Positions 53,943 through 62,906 of a stretch of 64,000 nt of DNA are shown here, in pieces. The position numbers and the translations under genes are program-made. Source of the DNA: Paracoccus sp. (in: a-proteobacteria) (GTDB taxonomy: Bacteria > Pseudomonadota > Alphaproteobacteria > Rhodobacterales > Rhodobacteraceae); assembly GCF_030604785.1 (NCBI RefSeq), contig NZ_JAUVVF010000005.1, positions 1 through 64,000 of the forward strand. The letters are read 5' to 3'. Each line of letters opens with the position of its first letter. The first letter of the stretch is position 1. The notes below the pieces were generated by a model, which worked only from the letters and a program-made list of their open reading frames with translations, did not search any database and had not been told where the DNA came from.

Positions 53943-55547
53943 TCAGCCCTGCGTGGCGTCCTGCAGCGCGCGCCAGATGCGGGCATCGCGGCCATAGACA
54001 TCATCGAACAGCCGCACCCGCCCCTGATCATCGGGCCAGGCGGTGAAATAGACCAGATGGACCGGGATGGCGGGCCGCATCGTCAGCCATTGCTCGCGGC
54101 CGCTGTCGCGCGCGCGGCGGAACATCGCGGCCGGGTCGTCCGTCTGGCGCGACAGCAGCTGGTGGGCCAGATCGACCGGGTCGCCGATCCGGATGCAGCC
54201 ATTCGAGGCCGCCCGCATCCGGTTGCCGAACAGGCTCTTGTTCGGGGTGTCGTGCAGATAGATGTTCCAGGGATTGGGAAAGATGAACTTGACGATGCCA
54301 AGCGCATTGTCGTCACTTGGCTTCTGGCGCAGCCGATAGGGAAAGCCGCCCGACAGGTCCAGCGCCTCGCGCGGGACGACATTGCCGCGACGGTCGATCA
54401 CATCCAGATGCGGAAAGGCGTGCCGGTTCTCGCGCAGCTTGGGCAGATAGGTGCGCTGCAGCATCCCCGGCGGCACCGTCCAGGTCGGGTTCACCACGAT
54501 ATGGGACAGCATGTCCGAGAATTCCGGCGTCCGCATCTCGTCGGCATGCTTGCCCACGACGCTGCGGGTGCGGAAGATCTCGGCCCCGTTCTCGACGATG
54601 GTGGTGCTGTATTCGGGGATGTTCACCCAGACATGGCGCTGGTTCAGGTCATGCCCGCCCATCCAGCGCAGCCGCTCCAGCGCGACGGCGATGGCGCGCT
54701 GCCGCCCGTCCTGCCCCGAAGGCGTCTCGCCGTTCAGCGCGCGGATCGTCTGCGGCCCGGCAATGCCGTCGGCAGGCAGTCCCGCAGCCTCCTGGAAGCG
54801 CTGCACCGACAGCGCCAGTTCGGCGTCATAAAGCGTCGGCTCGGCGGCCGGCGCGGAAAGGCCCATCGCCTCCAGCCGCGCGCGCATCAGGGGCAGGTCG
54901 CCCCCCCGCATGCCGATCCGCCACAGTCCCTCGGGCACCCGCGGCAGGTGGTGCGGGATGTCCAGATCGGCCCTGCCCGCCAAGGCCTGCTGCAGGGCGC
55001 GATAGGCGGGATGGTCCGGCGCCGCCGACGCGATCACCGCAGCCGGGTCGGACGATTCGACGAAACGCGCCAGCAGGCCCGGCACGTCATGCCCGCCGCC
55101 CTCGCGCTTGATCTCGCCATCGACGCGCGAGGGGCGCAGGACGCCGCCCGACAGGTCCGACAGCAGCCGCGACAGGGCGCGGGCATGGGCCAGTTCCGCC
55201 TCGATCCCCTCGGTCGCGCCCAGAAGATGCGGCGCGTAGCGGGCCGAGGGGATGGCATGGCGCGGCGCCTCGGCGATAGCGCGGCGCAGCGCCTCGCGAC
55301 GGGGCGCCGCAGATTCGCCCAGAAAGACCGGCCGCAGCCCGTGCCGCCCGTAGAAGGCCGCCAGATCGGGATCGCCCGCGATCGCCTCGGCCAGCGCCAT
55401 TTCGTCAGGGGTGAAATGCAGGCGCGGCGCATTTGCCACGCTGACCGAGGTCGCGGTTCCGTGACCGATCTGCGCCATCGCGGGCCCGGCCAGCAGCGCT
55501 GCGGCCAGCAACGGCACGGATTTCAGAAACAGACGCAGCACCATCAC
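53943..55547 (-). CDS. L,D-transpeptidase (YcbB-like) with peptidoglycan-binding domain
   Basis: 534 residues. Signal peptide (LFLKSVPLLAAALLAGPAMA). The scaffold region, then a PG-binding_1-like domain at LSVQRFQEAAGLPADGIAGPQTIRALN and the YkuD catalytic domain with GNRMRAASNGCIRIGD, where the Cys is catalytic. Length fits YcbB (about 600 residues). It forms 3-3 cross-links in peptidoglycan. It reads away from the RutR region. Confidence 0.93.
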   Translation of the reverse strand: MMVLRLFLKSVPLLAAALLAGPAMAQIGHGTATSVSVANAPRLHFTPDEMALAEAIAGDPDLAAFYGRHGLRPVFLGESAAPRREALRRAIAEAPRHAIPSARYAPHLLGATEGIEAELAHARALSRLLSDLSGGVLRPSRVDGEIKREGGGHDVPGLLARFVESSDPAAVIASAAPDHPAYRALQQALAGRADLDIPHHLPRVPEGLWRIGMRGGDLPLMRARLEAMGLSAPAAEPTLYDAELALSVQRFQEAAGLPADGIAGPQTIRALNGETPSGQDGRQRAIAVALERLRWMGGHDLNQRHVWVNIPEYSTTIVENGAEIFRTRSVVGKHADEMRTPEFSDMLSHIVVNPTWTVPPGMLQRTYLPKLRENRHAFPHLDVIDRRGNVVPREALDLSGGFPYRLRQKPSDDNALGIVKFIFPNPWNIYLHDTPNKSLFGNRMRAASNGCIRIGDPVDLAHQLLSRQTDDPAAMFRRARDSGREQWLTMRPAIPVHLVYFTAWPDDQGRVRLFDDVYGRDARIWRALQDATQG

Positions 55548-55844
55548 CGACCCTCAGACCTTGTCTGGACAATACCCGCCGCCCGGCGCACTGTCACTGT
55601 CAAGCGGCTGATCGGTCTGGCGAAAACCGCTCTTGTGGCGGGTCGGTCACAGACAGATGCAGATCGGTGACAGTGCCCGGGGATCGGCAAGAACCCGCCC
55701 AATTTGCACGATGCAACGTTCGCAGGCCAGAATCCGTTTCGTTCCACACCGGAATTTGACATATTGTTAGCACAGCGGGGGTACAACCCGAACGTGCCGC
55801 GCCATGCGTGGAAACCAAGAACGATGCAGGACAGGCGATCTGAC

Positions 55845-56408
55845 ATGACTTTGGACCTTATCTCTCGTCGCGGCATTCTCGGTGTGTTTGCGGCGACAAG
55901 CGTTGCGGCCGCTCCGGTCATGGCCAACGCTTTCGGATTTCTGCGCGGCAATGCGGGCGACATGCGGCGGGTGCGCATGTATAACGGCCGGACCGGGGAA
56001 AGCATCGACACCGTCTACTGGATCGACGGCAAATATGTCCGCGAGGCGCTGAACGAGATCAACATCTTCATGCGCGACTGGCGCACGGGCGAGGTGATCG
56101 GCATCGACCCGCGCACCATCGACGTGGCGGCGGCCTCGGCGCGCCTGCTGCAGACGAACGAACCCTACATGATGCTGTCGGGCTACCGCTCGCCGCGCAC
56201 GAACGCCATGCTGCGGCGTCAATCGGGCGGCGTGGCTCAGAACTCGCTGCACACGACCGGCAAGGCTGCCGACCTGCGTCTCAAGTCGCGATCGGTCGCG
56301 CAGATGTACCAGGCCGCCGTGGCCTGCCGCGCGGGCGGCGTGGGCCGCTACACGCGCTCGAACTTCGTTCACATGGATTGCGGCCCGGTCCGCACCTGGG
56401 GCAGCTGA
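55845..56408 (+). CDS. DUF882/YcbK-like (M15A) peptidase with Tat signal
   Basis: 187 residues from the ATG at 55845, chosen because MTLDLISRRGILGVFAATSVAAAPVMA is a Tat signal peptide with the SRRG motif. An earlier ATG at 55824 is possible. The catalytic zinc site is SLHTTGKAADLR (His, Asp) and FVHMDCG (His). Murein endopeptidases of this family cut peptidoglycan cross-links. It is divergent from the L,D-transpeptidase gene, which suggests joint control of wall remodelling. Confidence 0.9.
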   Translation: MTLDLISRRGILGVFAATSVAAAPVMANAFGFLRGNAGDMRRVRMYNGRTGESIDTVYWIDGKYVREALNEINIFMRDWRTGEVIGIDPRTIDVAAASARLLQTNEPYMMLSGYRSPRTNAMLRRQSGGVAQNSLHTTGKAADLRLKSRSVAQMYQAAVACRAGGVGRYTRSNFVHMDCGPVRTWGS

Positions 56409-56546
56409 GGGCAGAACGTCCCCGCAAATGCCAAGGCGCCCCCGCAACAGGCGGGCGTCTTCGTTGATCATATTCACATTTCGCCCTTGCAGCGCCGCGC
56501 GCTACGCCGCAACGTGGGGCGGCACTGACAGATCGAACGGAACGGC

Positions 56547-57137
56547 ATGAGCCCCCAAGAAGCCCGACGCCTCAAGACGGCCAAGAAGATCCAGTCTGCC
56601 GCCGTTGCCCTGGCGGTGCGTGACGGCCTTGCCAATGTCACCACCGAGGCGATCGCCCGCGAGGCGGGAATCAGCACCCGCACCTTCTTCAACTATTACC
56701 CCTACAAGGAGGCCGCCCTGATGGGGCCGCCGCCCGATTATCCGGCCGATGCGGGCGAAGCCTTCGTGGCGGGCCGCGGGCGTCTGATCGACGACCTGTC
56801 GCGCCTGATCGAGGCGCATCTGTCGCGCTTTCTGGACGAGCGCGAGATGATCGGCCACCTGCTGCGCCTCAGCGAGACCGATGCGAAGCTCGAGGCGCTG
56901 CGCAACAGCGCCATGCTGGCCCGGCGCGCGCAGATGCGAAACCTGCTGCATCGCCGCCTGCCCGGCTCGGACCCGCGCCTGATCGAGATTCTGGCCGCCG
57001 CCATCGTCGCCGCAACCAACGCCGCGACCAAGGACTGGGCCTCGGGCGAGCGTCCGGACTTCATCGCCTCGGCGCATGAGAACCTGACCATGATCATGGC
57101 CGCTGCCGAATTGCTGGGCAAGTCGCAGCGCAGCTGA
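56547..57137 (+). CDS. TetR family regulator
   Basis: 196 residues. The HTH is at about 30-60: VTTEAIAREAGISTRTFFNYYPYKEAALMGPP, typical of TetR N-terminal domains. A helical ligand domain follows. The stop codon is directly adjacent to the stop of the convergent RutR-like gene, with no spacing. Target and ligand unknown. Confidence 0.9.
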   Translation: MSPQEARRLKTAKKIQSAAVALAVRDGLANVTTEAIAREAGISTRTFFNYYPYKEAALMGPPPDYPADAGEAFVAGRGRLIDDLSRLIEAHLSRFLDEREMIGHLLRLSETDAKLEALRNSAMLARRAQMRNLLHRRLPGSDPRLIEILAAAIVAATNAATKDWASGERPDFIASAHENLTMIMAAAELLGKSQRS

Positions 57138-57755
57138 TCAGGGCGCAAGCAGCCGGCGATACAGGTCCTCGGCAAAGCCCTCGGCCTCGGCGATGGGATC
57201 GCGCGAGGCGCCAAGGACCGCGCGCACCTGGGCATCGAAATCCGCATAATGCTGCGTCAGCGCCCAGATCGAGAAGATCAGGTGATGCGGATCGACGCGG
57301 CGCAGCCGCCCCTCGTCCATCCAGCGCCCCAGGATCGCCGCGCTGTCATCGACGATCTGGCGCAGGCCGCCGCCCAGAACCTCGGTCAGATGGGGCGCGC
57401 CTTGCAGGATCTCATAGGCAAAGAGCCGGCTTTCGCGCGGAAAATCACGCGACATCATCAGCTTGGCGCGTATATAGGCCAGCACTTCGGACAGCGGGTC
57501 GCCCTGGGGGTCCAGCCGCCGCAGCGGATCCAGCCACATCTCCAGAAGCGTGGTCAGCAGCGTCTTGTGGATCTCATCCTTCGAGGCGAAGTAATACAGC
57601 ACGTTCGGCTTGGAGAGGCCCGCCGCCCGCGCGATCTGGTCGATCGTGGCTCCGCGAAAGCCATTCGCCGAAAAGGCCGTCAGGGCACCTTCAAGGATCA
57701 GGTCGCGATTCTTCTGCTGAATTCGCGTCATCGCGGCCGGCGCAGCCTCTGTCAT
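57138..57755 (-). CDS. rutR: RutR-like TetR regulator of pyrimidine catabolism
   Basis: 205 residues. HTH at about 30-60: GFRGATIDQIARAAGLSKPNVLYYFASKDEIHKTLL, as in RutR (uracil-responsive repressor). The C-terminal domain has HLIFSIWALTQHYADFDAQV, matching the RutR signature. It is divergent from the pyrimidine operon, with one palindrome between them, so it presumably represses the operon until a pyrimidine is bound. Symbol assigned from family and context. Confidence 0.85.
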   Translation of the reverse strand: MTEAAPAAMTRIQQKNRDLILEGALTAFSANGFRGATIDQIARAAGLSKPNVLYYFASKDEIHKTLLTTLLEMWLDPLRRLDPQGDPLSEVLAYIRAKLMMSRDFPRESRLFAYEILQGAPHLTEVLGGGLRQIVDDSAAILGRWMDEGRLRRVDPHHLIFSIWALTQHYADFDAQVRAVLGASRDPIAEAEGFAEDLYRRLLAP

Positions 57756-57827
57756 CGCGTCGATCCTTCTGGCATGCTCGGAAAACCGGCAGCGTCCCTG
57801 TATCGGCCCTGCGCCCCATCACGGCGC

Positions 57828-57874
57828 TTGACTGGCACTGGACCCGTGCTAGCCTGATCCTGACCGTTTGGTCA
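57828..57874 (+). promoter_or_regulatory. Promoter and RutR-like operator of the pyrimidine operon
   Basis: TTGACT (57828-57833) and TAGCCT (57850-57855) form a candidate promoter with 16 bp spacing. TGACCGTTTGGTCA (57861-57874) is a palindrome agreeing with the known RutR box TTGACCAnnTGGTCAA and lies at the start site, so binding would block transcription. Confidence 0.72.
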
Positions 57875-57896
57875 ATATTCCGTGAGGACGTTACCC

Positions 57897-59222
57897 ATGC
57901 CGCTCGATCGCAAGCCCGCCCCGAATGACCTGCGCGCCTTCTGGATGCCCTTCACCGCGAACCGCCAGTTCAAGTCGGCGCCGCGGATGCTGGTCGCGTC
58001 GAAGGACATGCATTACACCTCGGCCGACGGCCGGCAGATCCTCGACGGGACGGCGGGCCTGTGGTGCTGCAATGCCGGCCATTGCCGCCCGCGCATCACC
58101 GAGGCCGTGCAGGCGCAGATCGGAGAGCTGGACTATGCCCCCGCCTTCCAGATGGGCCATCCGCTGGCTTTCGAGCTGGCCAACCGCATCGTGGACATCG
58201 CCCCCGAGGGGATGGAGCATGTCTTCTATTGCAACTCCGGCTCGGAAGCCGTCGATACGGCGCTGAAGATCGCGCTGGCTTATCACCGCGCCCGCGGCGA
58301 CAGCGCCCGGACGCGCCTGATCGGGCGCGAGCGCGGCTATCACGGCGTGGGCTTCGGCGGCATCTCGGTCGGCGGGATCGTGAACAACCGCCGCCATTTC
58401 GGCACGCTGTTGGCCGGCGTCGATCACATGCCCCATACCCACCTGCCCGAGAACCGCATGACCAAGGGCCAGCCCGAACACGGCGCCCATCTGGCCGACG
58501 AGCTGGAACGGATCGTGGCGCTGCACGGGGCCGAGACCATCGCCGCCGTGATCGTCGAGCCGATGGCGGGCTCGACCGGCGTACTGATGCCGCCCAAGGG
58601 CTATCTGCAGAAGCTGCGCGAGATCACCCGCAAGCACGGCATCCTTCTGATCTTCGACGAGGTCATCACCGGCTTCGGCCGTCTGGGCAGCCCCTTTGCC
58701 GCCCAGCATTTCGGCGTCGTCCCCGACATGATCACCTGTGCGAAGGGCCTGACGAACGGCGTCATCCCGATGGGCGCGGTGCTGACCTCGGGCGCGATCC
58801 ACGACGCCTTCATGCAGGGCCCCGAGCACATCATCGAACTGTTCCACGGCTACACCTATTCCGGCAACCCGATCAGCTGCGCCGCGGCCATCGCCACACT
58901 GGACACCTATGCCGAGGAAGGGCTGCTGACCCGCGCCGCCAGCCTTGAAACCTATTGGCAAGAGGCGATCCACAGCCTGGCGGACCATCCGCATGTGATC
59001 GACATCCGCAATATGGGCCTGATCGGCGCGGTGGAACTGGCCTCGATCGACGGCCAGCCCGGCAAGCGCGCCTTCGACGTCTTCATCAAGGCATTCGAGG
59101 CCGGCATCCTGATCCGCGTCACCGGCGACATCATCGCCATGTCGCCGCCCCTGATCATCAGCGAGGCGCAGATCGACCATCTGATCGGCACGCTTGGCGA
59201 TGTGCTGAAAGCCGCCGCGTAA
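57897..59222 (+). CDS. Omega-amino acid:pyruvate aminotransferase (beta-alanine type)
   Basis: 441 residues from the ATG at 57897, with GTGAGGA 8 nt upstream. PLP-dependent class III: FYCNSGSEAVDTALKIALAYHRARGDSARTRLIGRERGYHGVGFG, ILLIFDEVITGFGRLGSPFAAQHFGVVPDMITCAKGLTNGVIPMGAV, with the PLP Lys in CAKG and Asp in IFDEVITGFG. In reductive pyrimidine breakdown, beta-alanine is transaminated to malonate semialdehyde. First gene of the operon under RutR control. Confidence 0.92.
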   Translation: MPLDRKPAPNDLRAFWMPFTANRQFKSAPRMLVASKDMHYTSADGRQILDGTAGLWCCNAGHCRPRITEAVQAQIGELDYAPAFQMGHPLAFELANRIVDIAPEGMEHVFYCNSGSEAVDTALKIALAYHRARGDSARTRLIGRERGYHGVGFGGISVGGIVNNRRHFGTLLAGVDHMPHTHLPENRMTKGQPEHGAHLADELERIVALHGAETIAAVIVEPMAGSTGVLMPPKGYLQKLREITRKHGILLIFDEVITGFGRLGSPFAAQHFGVVPDMITCAKGLTNGVIPMGAVLTSGAIHDAFMQGPEHIIELFHGYTYSGNPISCAAAIATLDTYAEEGLLTRAASLETYWQEAIHSLADHPHVIDIRNMGLIGAVELASIDGQPGKRAFDVFIKAFEAGILIRVTGDIIAMSPPLIISEAQIDHLIGTLGDVLKAAA

Positions 59223-59287
59223 GGCGCGGAACCCATCAAGCCGACCCCGCGACAGAACGGGGCGGCACGACAGGAAGGACGAGACGA

Positions 59288-60553
59288 ATGAGCGACGCGA
59301 GCGCCGTGATGAGTGCTGCGAATCTGGCGGTGGACGGCCAGAGGCTGTGGGACAGTCTTGAAGAGATGGCCCGGATCGGCCCCGGCATCGCGGGGGGCTG
59401 CAACCGCCAGACGCTGACCGATGCCGATGCCGAGGGGCGCGCGCTGTTCCGGCGCTGGTGCGAGGATGCCGGGATGGTGATGGGGCTCGACCGGATGGGC
59501 AACATGTTCATGCGCCACGAGGGGACCCAGCCCGATCTGGACCCGGTCTATATCGGCAGCCATCTGGATACCCAGCCCACCGGCGGCAAGTATGACGGCG
59601 TGCTGGGCGTTCTGGCCGGGCTGGAGGTGATCCGCTCGATCCGTGATCTGGGCATCCGCACGCGCCGACCCATCGTGGTGGTGAACTGGACCAACGAGGA
59701 AGGCGCGCGTTTCGCGCCGGCCATGCTGGCCTCGGGCGTCTTTGCGGGCGTGCATGACGAGGATTACGCCAACAGCCGCACCGATGCCGAGGGCAAGCGG
59801 TTCGGCGAGGAGCTGGACCGGATCGGCTGGCGCGGCGACGAGAAACCGGGCGATCGCAAGATCCACGCGATGTTCGAGTATCATATCGAGCAGGGCCCGA
59901 TCCTCGAGGCCGAGGGCAAGCAGATCGGCGTGGTGACGCATGGCCAAGGCCTCTGGTGGCTAGAGGTCACGCTGACGGGGAAGGACGCGCATACGGGCTC
60001 GACGCCGATGGGGATGCGGGTGAATGCCGGTCTGGGCATGGCGCGGATCATCGAGGCGGTGCACCGGATCGCGATGGACCACCAGCCCGATGCGGTGGGC
60101 GCCGTGGGCCAGGCGAATGTCTGGCCGAACAGCCGCAACGTGATCCCCGGAAAGGCGGTCTTCACCATCGATTTCCGCTCGCCTGATCTGGGGAAACTGA
60201 CCTCGATGCGTGCGAGGCTTGAGGCGGAAGCCGCTGAAATCGCCTCGGATCTGGGGCTGGGCATCGAGATCGAGCCCGTCGGGCATTTCGACCCGGTGAC
60301 CTTCGACGCGGGGCTGGTCGCCAGCGTCCGGCGCGCGGCAGAGACCCTGGGGCTGAGCCATATGGATATCGTGTCGGGCGCGGGTCACGATGCTTGCTGG
60401 ATCAACCGCGTCGCGCCCACGGTGATGATCATGTGTCCCTGCGTGGACGGGCTGAGCCATAACGAGGCAGAGGCGATCACGCCGGACTGGGCGCGCGCGG
60501 GCTGCGACGTGCTGCTGCATGCGGTGCTGGACGCCGCCGGGATCGACCGTTGA
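59288..60553 (+). CDS. Zn-dependent amidohydrolase (beta-ureidopropionase/hydantoinase type)
   Basis: 421 residues. M20-like amidase: YIGSHLDTQPTGGKYDGVLGVLAGLEVIR (metal ligands His and Asp), NWTNEEGARFAPAMLASG (EE metal ligands), GKDAHTGSTPMGMRVNA and SGAGHDACW (His). It cleaves N-carbamoyl-beta-alanine to beta-alanine plus CO2 and ammonia. It follows the aminotransferase by 65 bp. Confidence 0.92.
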   Translation: MSDASAVMSAANLAVDGQRLWDSLEEMARIGPGIAGGCNRQTLTDADAEGRALFRRWCEDAGMVMGLDRMGNMFMRHEGTQPDLDPVYIGSHLDTQPTGGKYDGVLGVLAGLEVIRSIRDLGIRTRRPIVVVNWTNEEGARFAPAMLASGVFAGVHDEDYANSRTDAEGKRFGEELDRIGWRGDEKPGDRKIHAMFEYHIEQGPILEAEGKQIGVVTHGQGLWWLEVTLTGKDAHTGSTPMGMRVNAGLGMARIIEAVHRIAMDHQPDAVGAVGQANVWPNSRNVIPGKAVFTIDFRSPDLGKLTSMRARLEAEAAEIASDLGLGIEIEPVGHFDPVTFDAGLVASVRRAAETLGLSHMDIVSGAGHDACWINRVAPTVMIMCPCVDGLSHNEAEAITPDWARAGCDVLLHAVLDAAGIDR

Positions 60554-60573
60554 GGGGCTGGCGCTGAGCGGCG

Positions 60574-60624
60574 GGCGCCGGGGGCCAGCCCCCGGACCCC
60601 CGGGGTATTTGGACAACGAAGAAG
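60574..60624. repeat. REP-like palindromic element
   Basis: GCCGGGGGCCAGCCCCCGGACCCCCGGGGTATTTGGACAACGAAG contains two GC-rich inverted repeats followed by a conserved tail. I recognise this as an intergenic element frequent in Rhodobacterales genomes, from memory. It separates the amidohydrolase from the dihydropyrimidinase. Confidence 0.55.
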
Positions 60625-60634
60625 AGGGAAGGCC

Positions 60635-62086
60635 ATGAGCACGGTCATCAGGGGCGGCACCATCGTCACGGCGGATCTGACCTATGAGGCGGATGTGCTG
60701 ATCGAGGGGGGCCGGATCGCGGCCATCGGCGAGGGGCTGGTGGGGGATCGGGTGCTGGACGCCTCGGGCTGCTATGTCATGCCGGGCGGGATCGATCCGC
60801 ATACCCATCTGGAGATGCCCTTCATGGGCACCTATTCGGCCGACGATTTCGAAAGCGGCACGCGCGCGGCGCTGGCGGGCGGGACGACGATGGTCGTCGA
60901 TTTCGCCCTGCCCTCGCCCGGTCAGGGGCTGCTGGACGCGCTGCAGATGTGGGACAACAAGGTCAGCCGCGCGCATTGCGATTACAGCTATCACATGGCC
61001 GTCACCTGGTGGGGCGAGCAGGTCTTCGACGAGATGCAGGCCGTCGTGGATCGGGGCATCACCAGCTTCAAGCATTTCATGGCCTACAAGGGCGCCCTGA
61101 TGGTGAACGATGACGAATTGTTCGCCAGCTTCCGCCGGGTGGGCGATCTGGGCGGGCTGGCCATGGTCCATGCCGAAAACGGCGATGTCGTAGCCGAACT
61201 GTCGGCGCGGCTGCTGGCCGAGGGCAATTGCGGCCCCGAGGCCCATGCTTATTCGCGCCCGCCCCAGGTCGAGGGCGAGGCCGCGAACCGGGCCATCATG
61301 GTGGCCGACATGGCCGGCGTGCCGCTTTACATCGTGCATGTCAGCTGCGAGGAGGCGCATGAGGCGATCCGCCGGGCGCGGGCGCAAGGCAAGCGCGTCT
61401 GGGGCGAGCCGCTGATCCAGCACCTGACCCTGGACGAGAGCGAGTATTTCCACCCCGACTGGGATCATGCCGCCCGCCGCGTCATGTCGCCGCCCTTCCG
61501 CAACAAGGCGCATCAGGACAGCCTCTGGGCGGGTCTGCAATCGGGCAGCCTGTCGGTCGTGGCGACCGATCACTGCGCCTTTACCAGCGAGCAGAAGCGT
61601 TTCGGGATCGGCGATTTCACCAAGATCCCGAACGGGACCGGGGGGCTTGAGGACCGGATGCCGATGCTCTGGACGCATGGCGTCGGGACGGGGCGGCTGA
61701 CGCCGAACGAATTCGTCGCCGTGACCTCGACCAACATCGCCAAGATCCTGAACATGTATCCGAAGAAGGGCGCCGTTCTGGTCGGGGCGGATGCCGATCT
61801 GGTCGTCTGGGACCCCGAAGCCGAAAAGGTCATCACCGCCGGCGCGCAGCAATCGGCCATCGATTACAACGTCTTCGAGGGGCAGCGGGTCAAGGGTCTG
61901 CCGCGTTTCACGCTGACGCGCGGCGTGGTCGCCGTGACCGAGGGCAAGATCGAAAGCCGCGAGGGGCATGGCGAATTCGTCGCCCGCGCGCGCCGACCGG
62001 CCGTGAACAGGGCGCTGTCGGCCTGGAAGGAGCTGACCGCGCCCCGTCCGGTCGAGCGGACCGGCATTCCGGCGACGGGGGTCTGA
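60635..62086 (+). CDS. hydA: Dihydropyrimidinase
   Basis: 483 residues. GGIDPHTHLEMPFMGTYSADDFESGTRAALAGGTTMVVDF (metal His-x-His), FKHFMAYKGALMVNDDELF (carbamylated Lys), YIVHVSCEEAHEAIRRARAQG (His) and VVATDHCAFTSEQK (Asp) are the D-hydantoinase metal site. It opens dihydropyrimidine rings to N-carbamoyl-beta-amino acids. Second metabolic enzyme of the operon, with a GAGGGAAGG ribosome binding site. Confidence 0.96.
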   Translation: MSTVIRGGTIVTADLTYEADVLIEGGRIAAIGEGLVGDRVLDASGCYVMPGGIDPHTHLEMPFMGTYSADDFESGTRAALAGGTTMVVDFALPSPGQGLLDALQMWDNKVSRAHCDYSYHMAVTWWGEQVFDEMQAVVDRGITSFKHFMAYKGALMVNDDELFASFRRVGDLGGLAMVHAENGDVVAELSARLLAEGNCGPEAHAYSRPPQVEGEAANRAIMVADMAGVPLYIVHVSCEEAHEAIRRARAQGKRVWGEPLIQHLTLDESEYFHPDWDHAARRVMSPPFRNKAHQDSLWAGLQSGSLSVVATDHCAFTSEQKRFGIGDFTKIPNGTGGLEDRMPMLWTHGVGTGRLTPNEFVAVTSTNIAKILNMYPKKGAVLVGADADLVVWDPEAEKVITAGAQQSAIDYNVFEGQRVKGLPRFTLTRGVVAVTEGKIESREGHGEFVARARRPAVNRALSAWKELTAPRPVERTGIPATGV

Positions 62087-62087
62087 G

Positions 62088-62906
62088 TTGGACGCAAGCC
62101 CCCTGCCCCGGAACGCCGCCATCGCCCCTGCCGCCCCGGTCATCGAGGCGCGCGGCGTCAGCCTGACCTTCCAGACCGCGGATGGGCCGGTCCATGCCCT
62201 CAAGGATGTGGACCTGTCCATCGGGCGCGGCGAATTCGTCAGCTTCATCGGGCCTTCGGGCTGCGGCAAGACGACGTTTCTGCGCAGCATCGCCGCGCTG
62301 GAGACGCCGACGGGCGGCACGCTCAGCGTGAACGGGATGGAGCCGGACGCCGCGCGGCGGGCGCGGGCCTATGGCTATGTCTTTCAGGCGCCGGGGCTTT
62401 ATCCGTGGCGGACCATCGCCGGGAACATCTCGCTGCCGCTGGAGATCATGGGCTTCTCGCGCGCCGAGCGGGCGGAGCGGATCGCCCGCGTTCTGGATCT
62501 GGTCGAGCTGTCGGGCTTTGGCGCCAAGTTCCCTTGGCAGCTGTCGGGGGGCATGCAGCAGCGCGCCAGCATCGCGCGCGCCCTCGCCTTCGACGCCGAC
62601 ATCCTGCTGATGGACGAACCCTTCGGCGCGCTGGACGAGATCGTGCGCGACCGCCTGAACGAGGCGCTGCTGGAATTGTGGCGCAAGACCGGCAAGACGA
62701 TCGGTTTCGTCACTCATTCGATCCCCGAGGCCGTCTATCTGTCCACCCGCATCGTCGTCATGTCGCCACGTCCGGGCCGGATCACCCGCGTGATCGAAAG
62801 CACCCTGCCCGCCGAGCGTCCGCTGGACATCCGCGACACGCCCGAATTCATCGCGCTGGCCCATGAGGTGCGCGAGGGCCTGCGCGAGGGTCATGCCCAT
62901 GATTGA
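62088..62906 (+). CDS. ABC transporter ATP-binding protein (pyrimidine uptake)
   Basis: 272 residues from TTG at 62088 (GGGGG about 7 nt upstream; no nearby ATG gives a full domain). SGCGKTTFLRSIAALETPTGG is Walker A, LSGGMQQRASIARALAFDADILLMDEPFGALDEIVR signature and Walker B, SIPEAV H-loop region. The NitT/TauT-type ATPase group. It probably energises import of a pyrimidine or hydantoin. Confidence 0.9.
   Translation: MDASPLPRNAAIAPAAPVIEARGVSLTFQTADGPVHALKDVDLSIGRGEFVSFIGPSGCGKTTFLRSIAALETPTGGTLSVNGMEPDAARRARAYGYVFQAPGLYPWRTIAGNISLPLEIMGFSRAERAERIARVLDLVELSGFGAKFPWQLSGGMQQRASIARALAFDADILLMDEPFGALDEIVRDRLNEALLELWRKTGKTIGFVTHSIPEAVYLSTRIVVMSPRPGRITRVIESTLPAERPLDIRDTPEFIALAHEVREGLREGHAHD

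Noticed and set aside
57891-59180. Long minus-strand frame opposite the aminotransferase
   Set aside because: Shadow of a high-GC gene; no motif, no start signal, and the plus-strand PLP motifs are complete.
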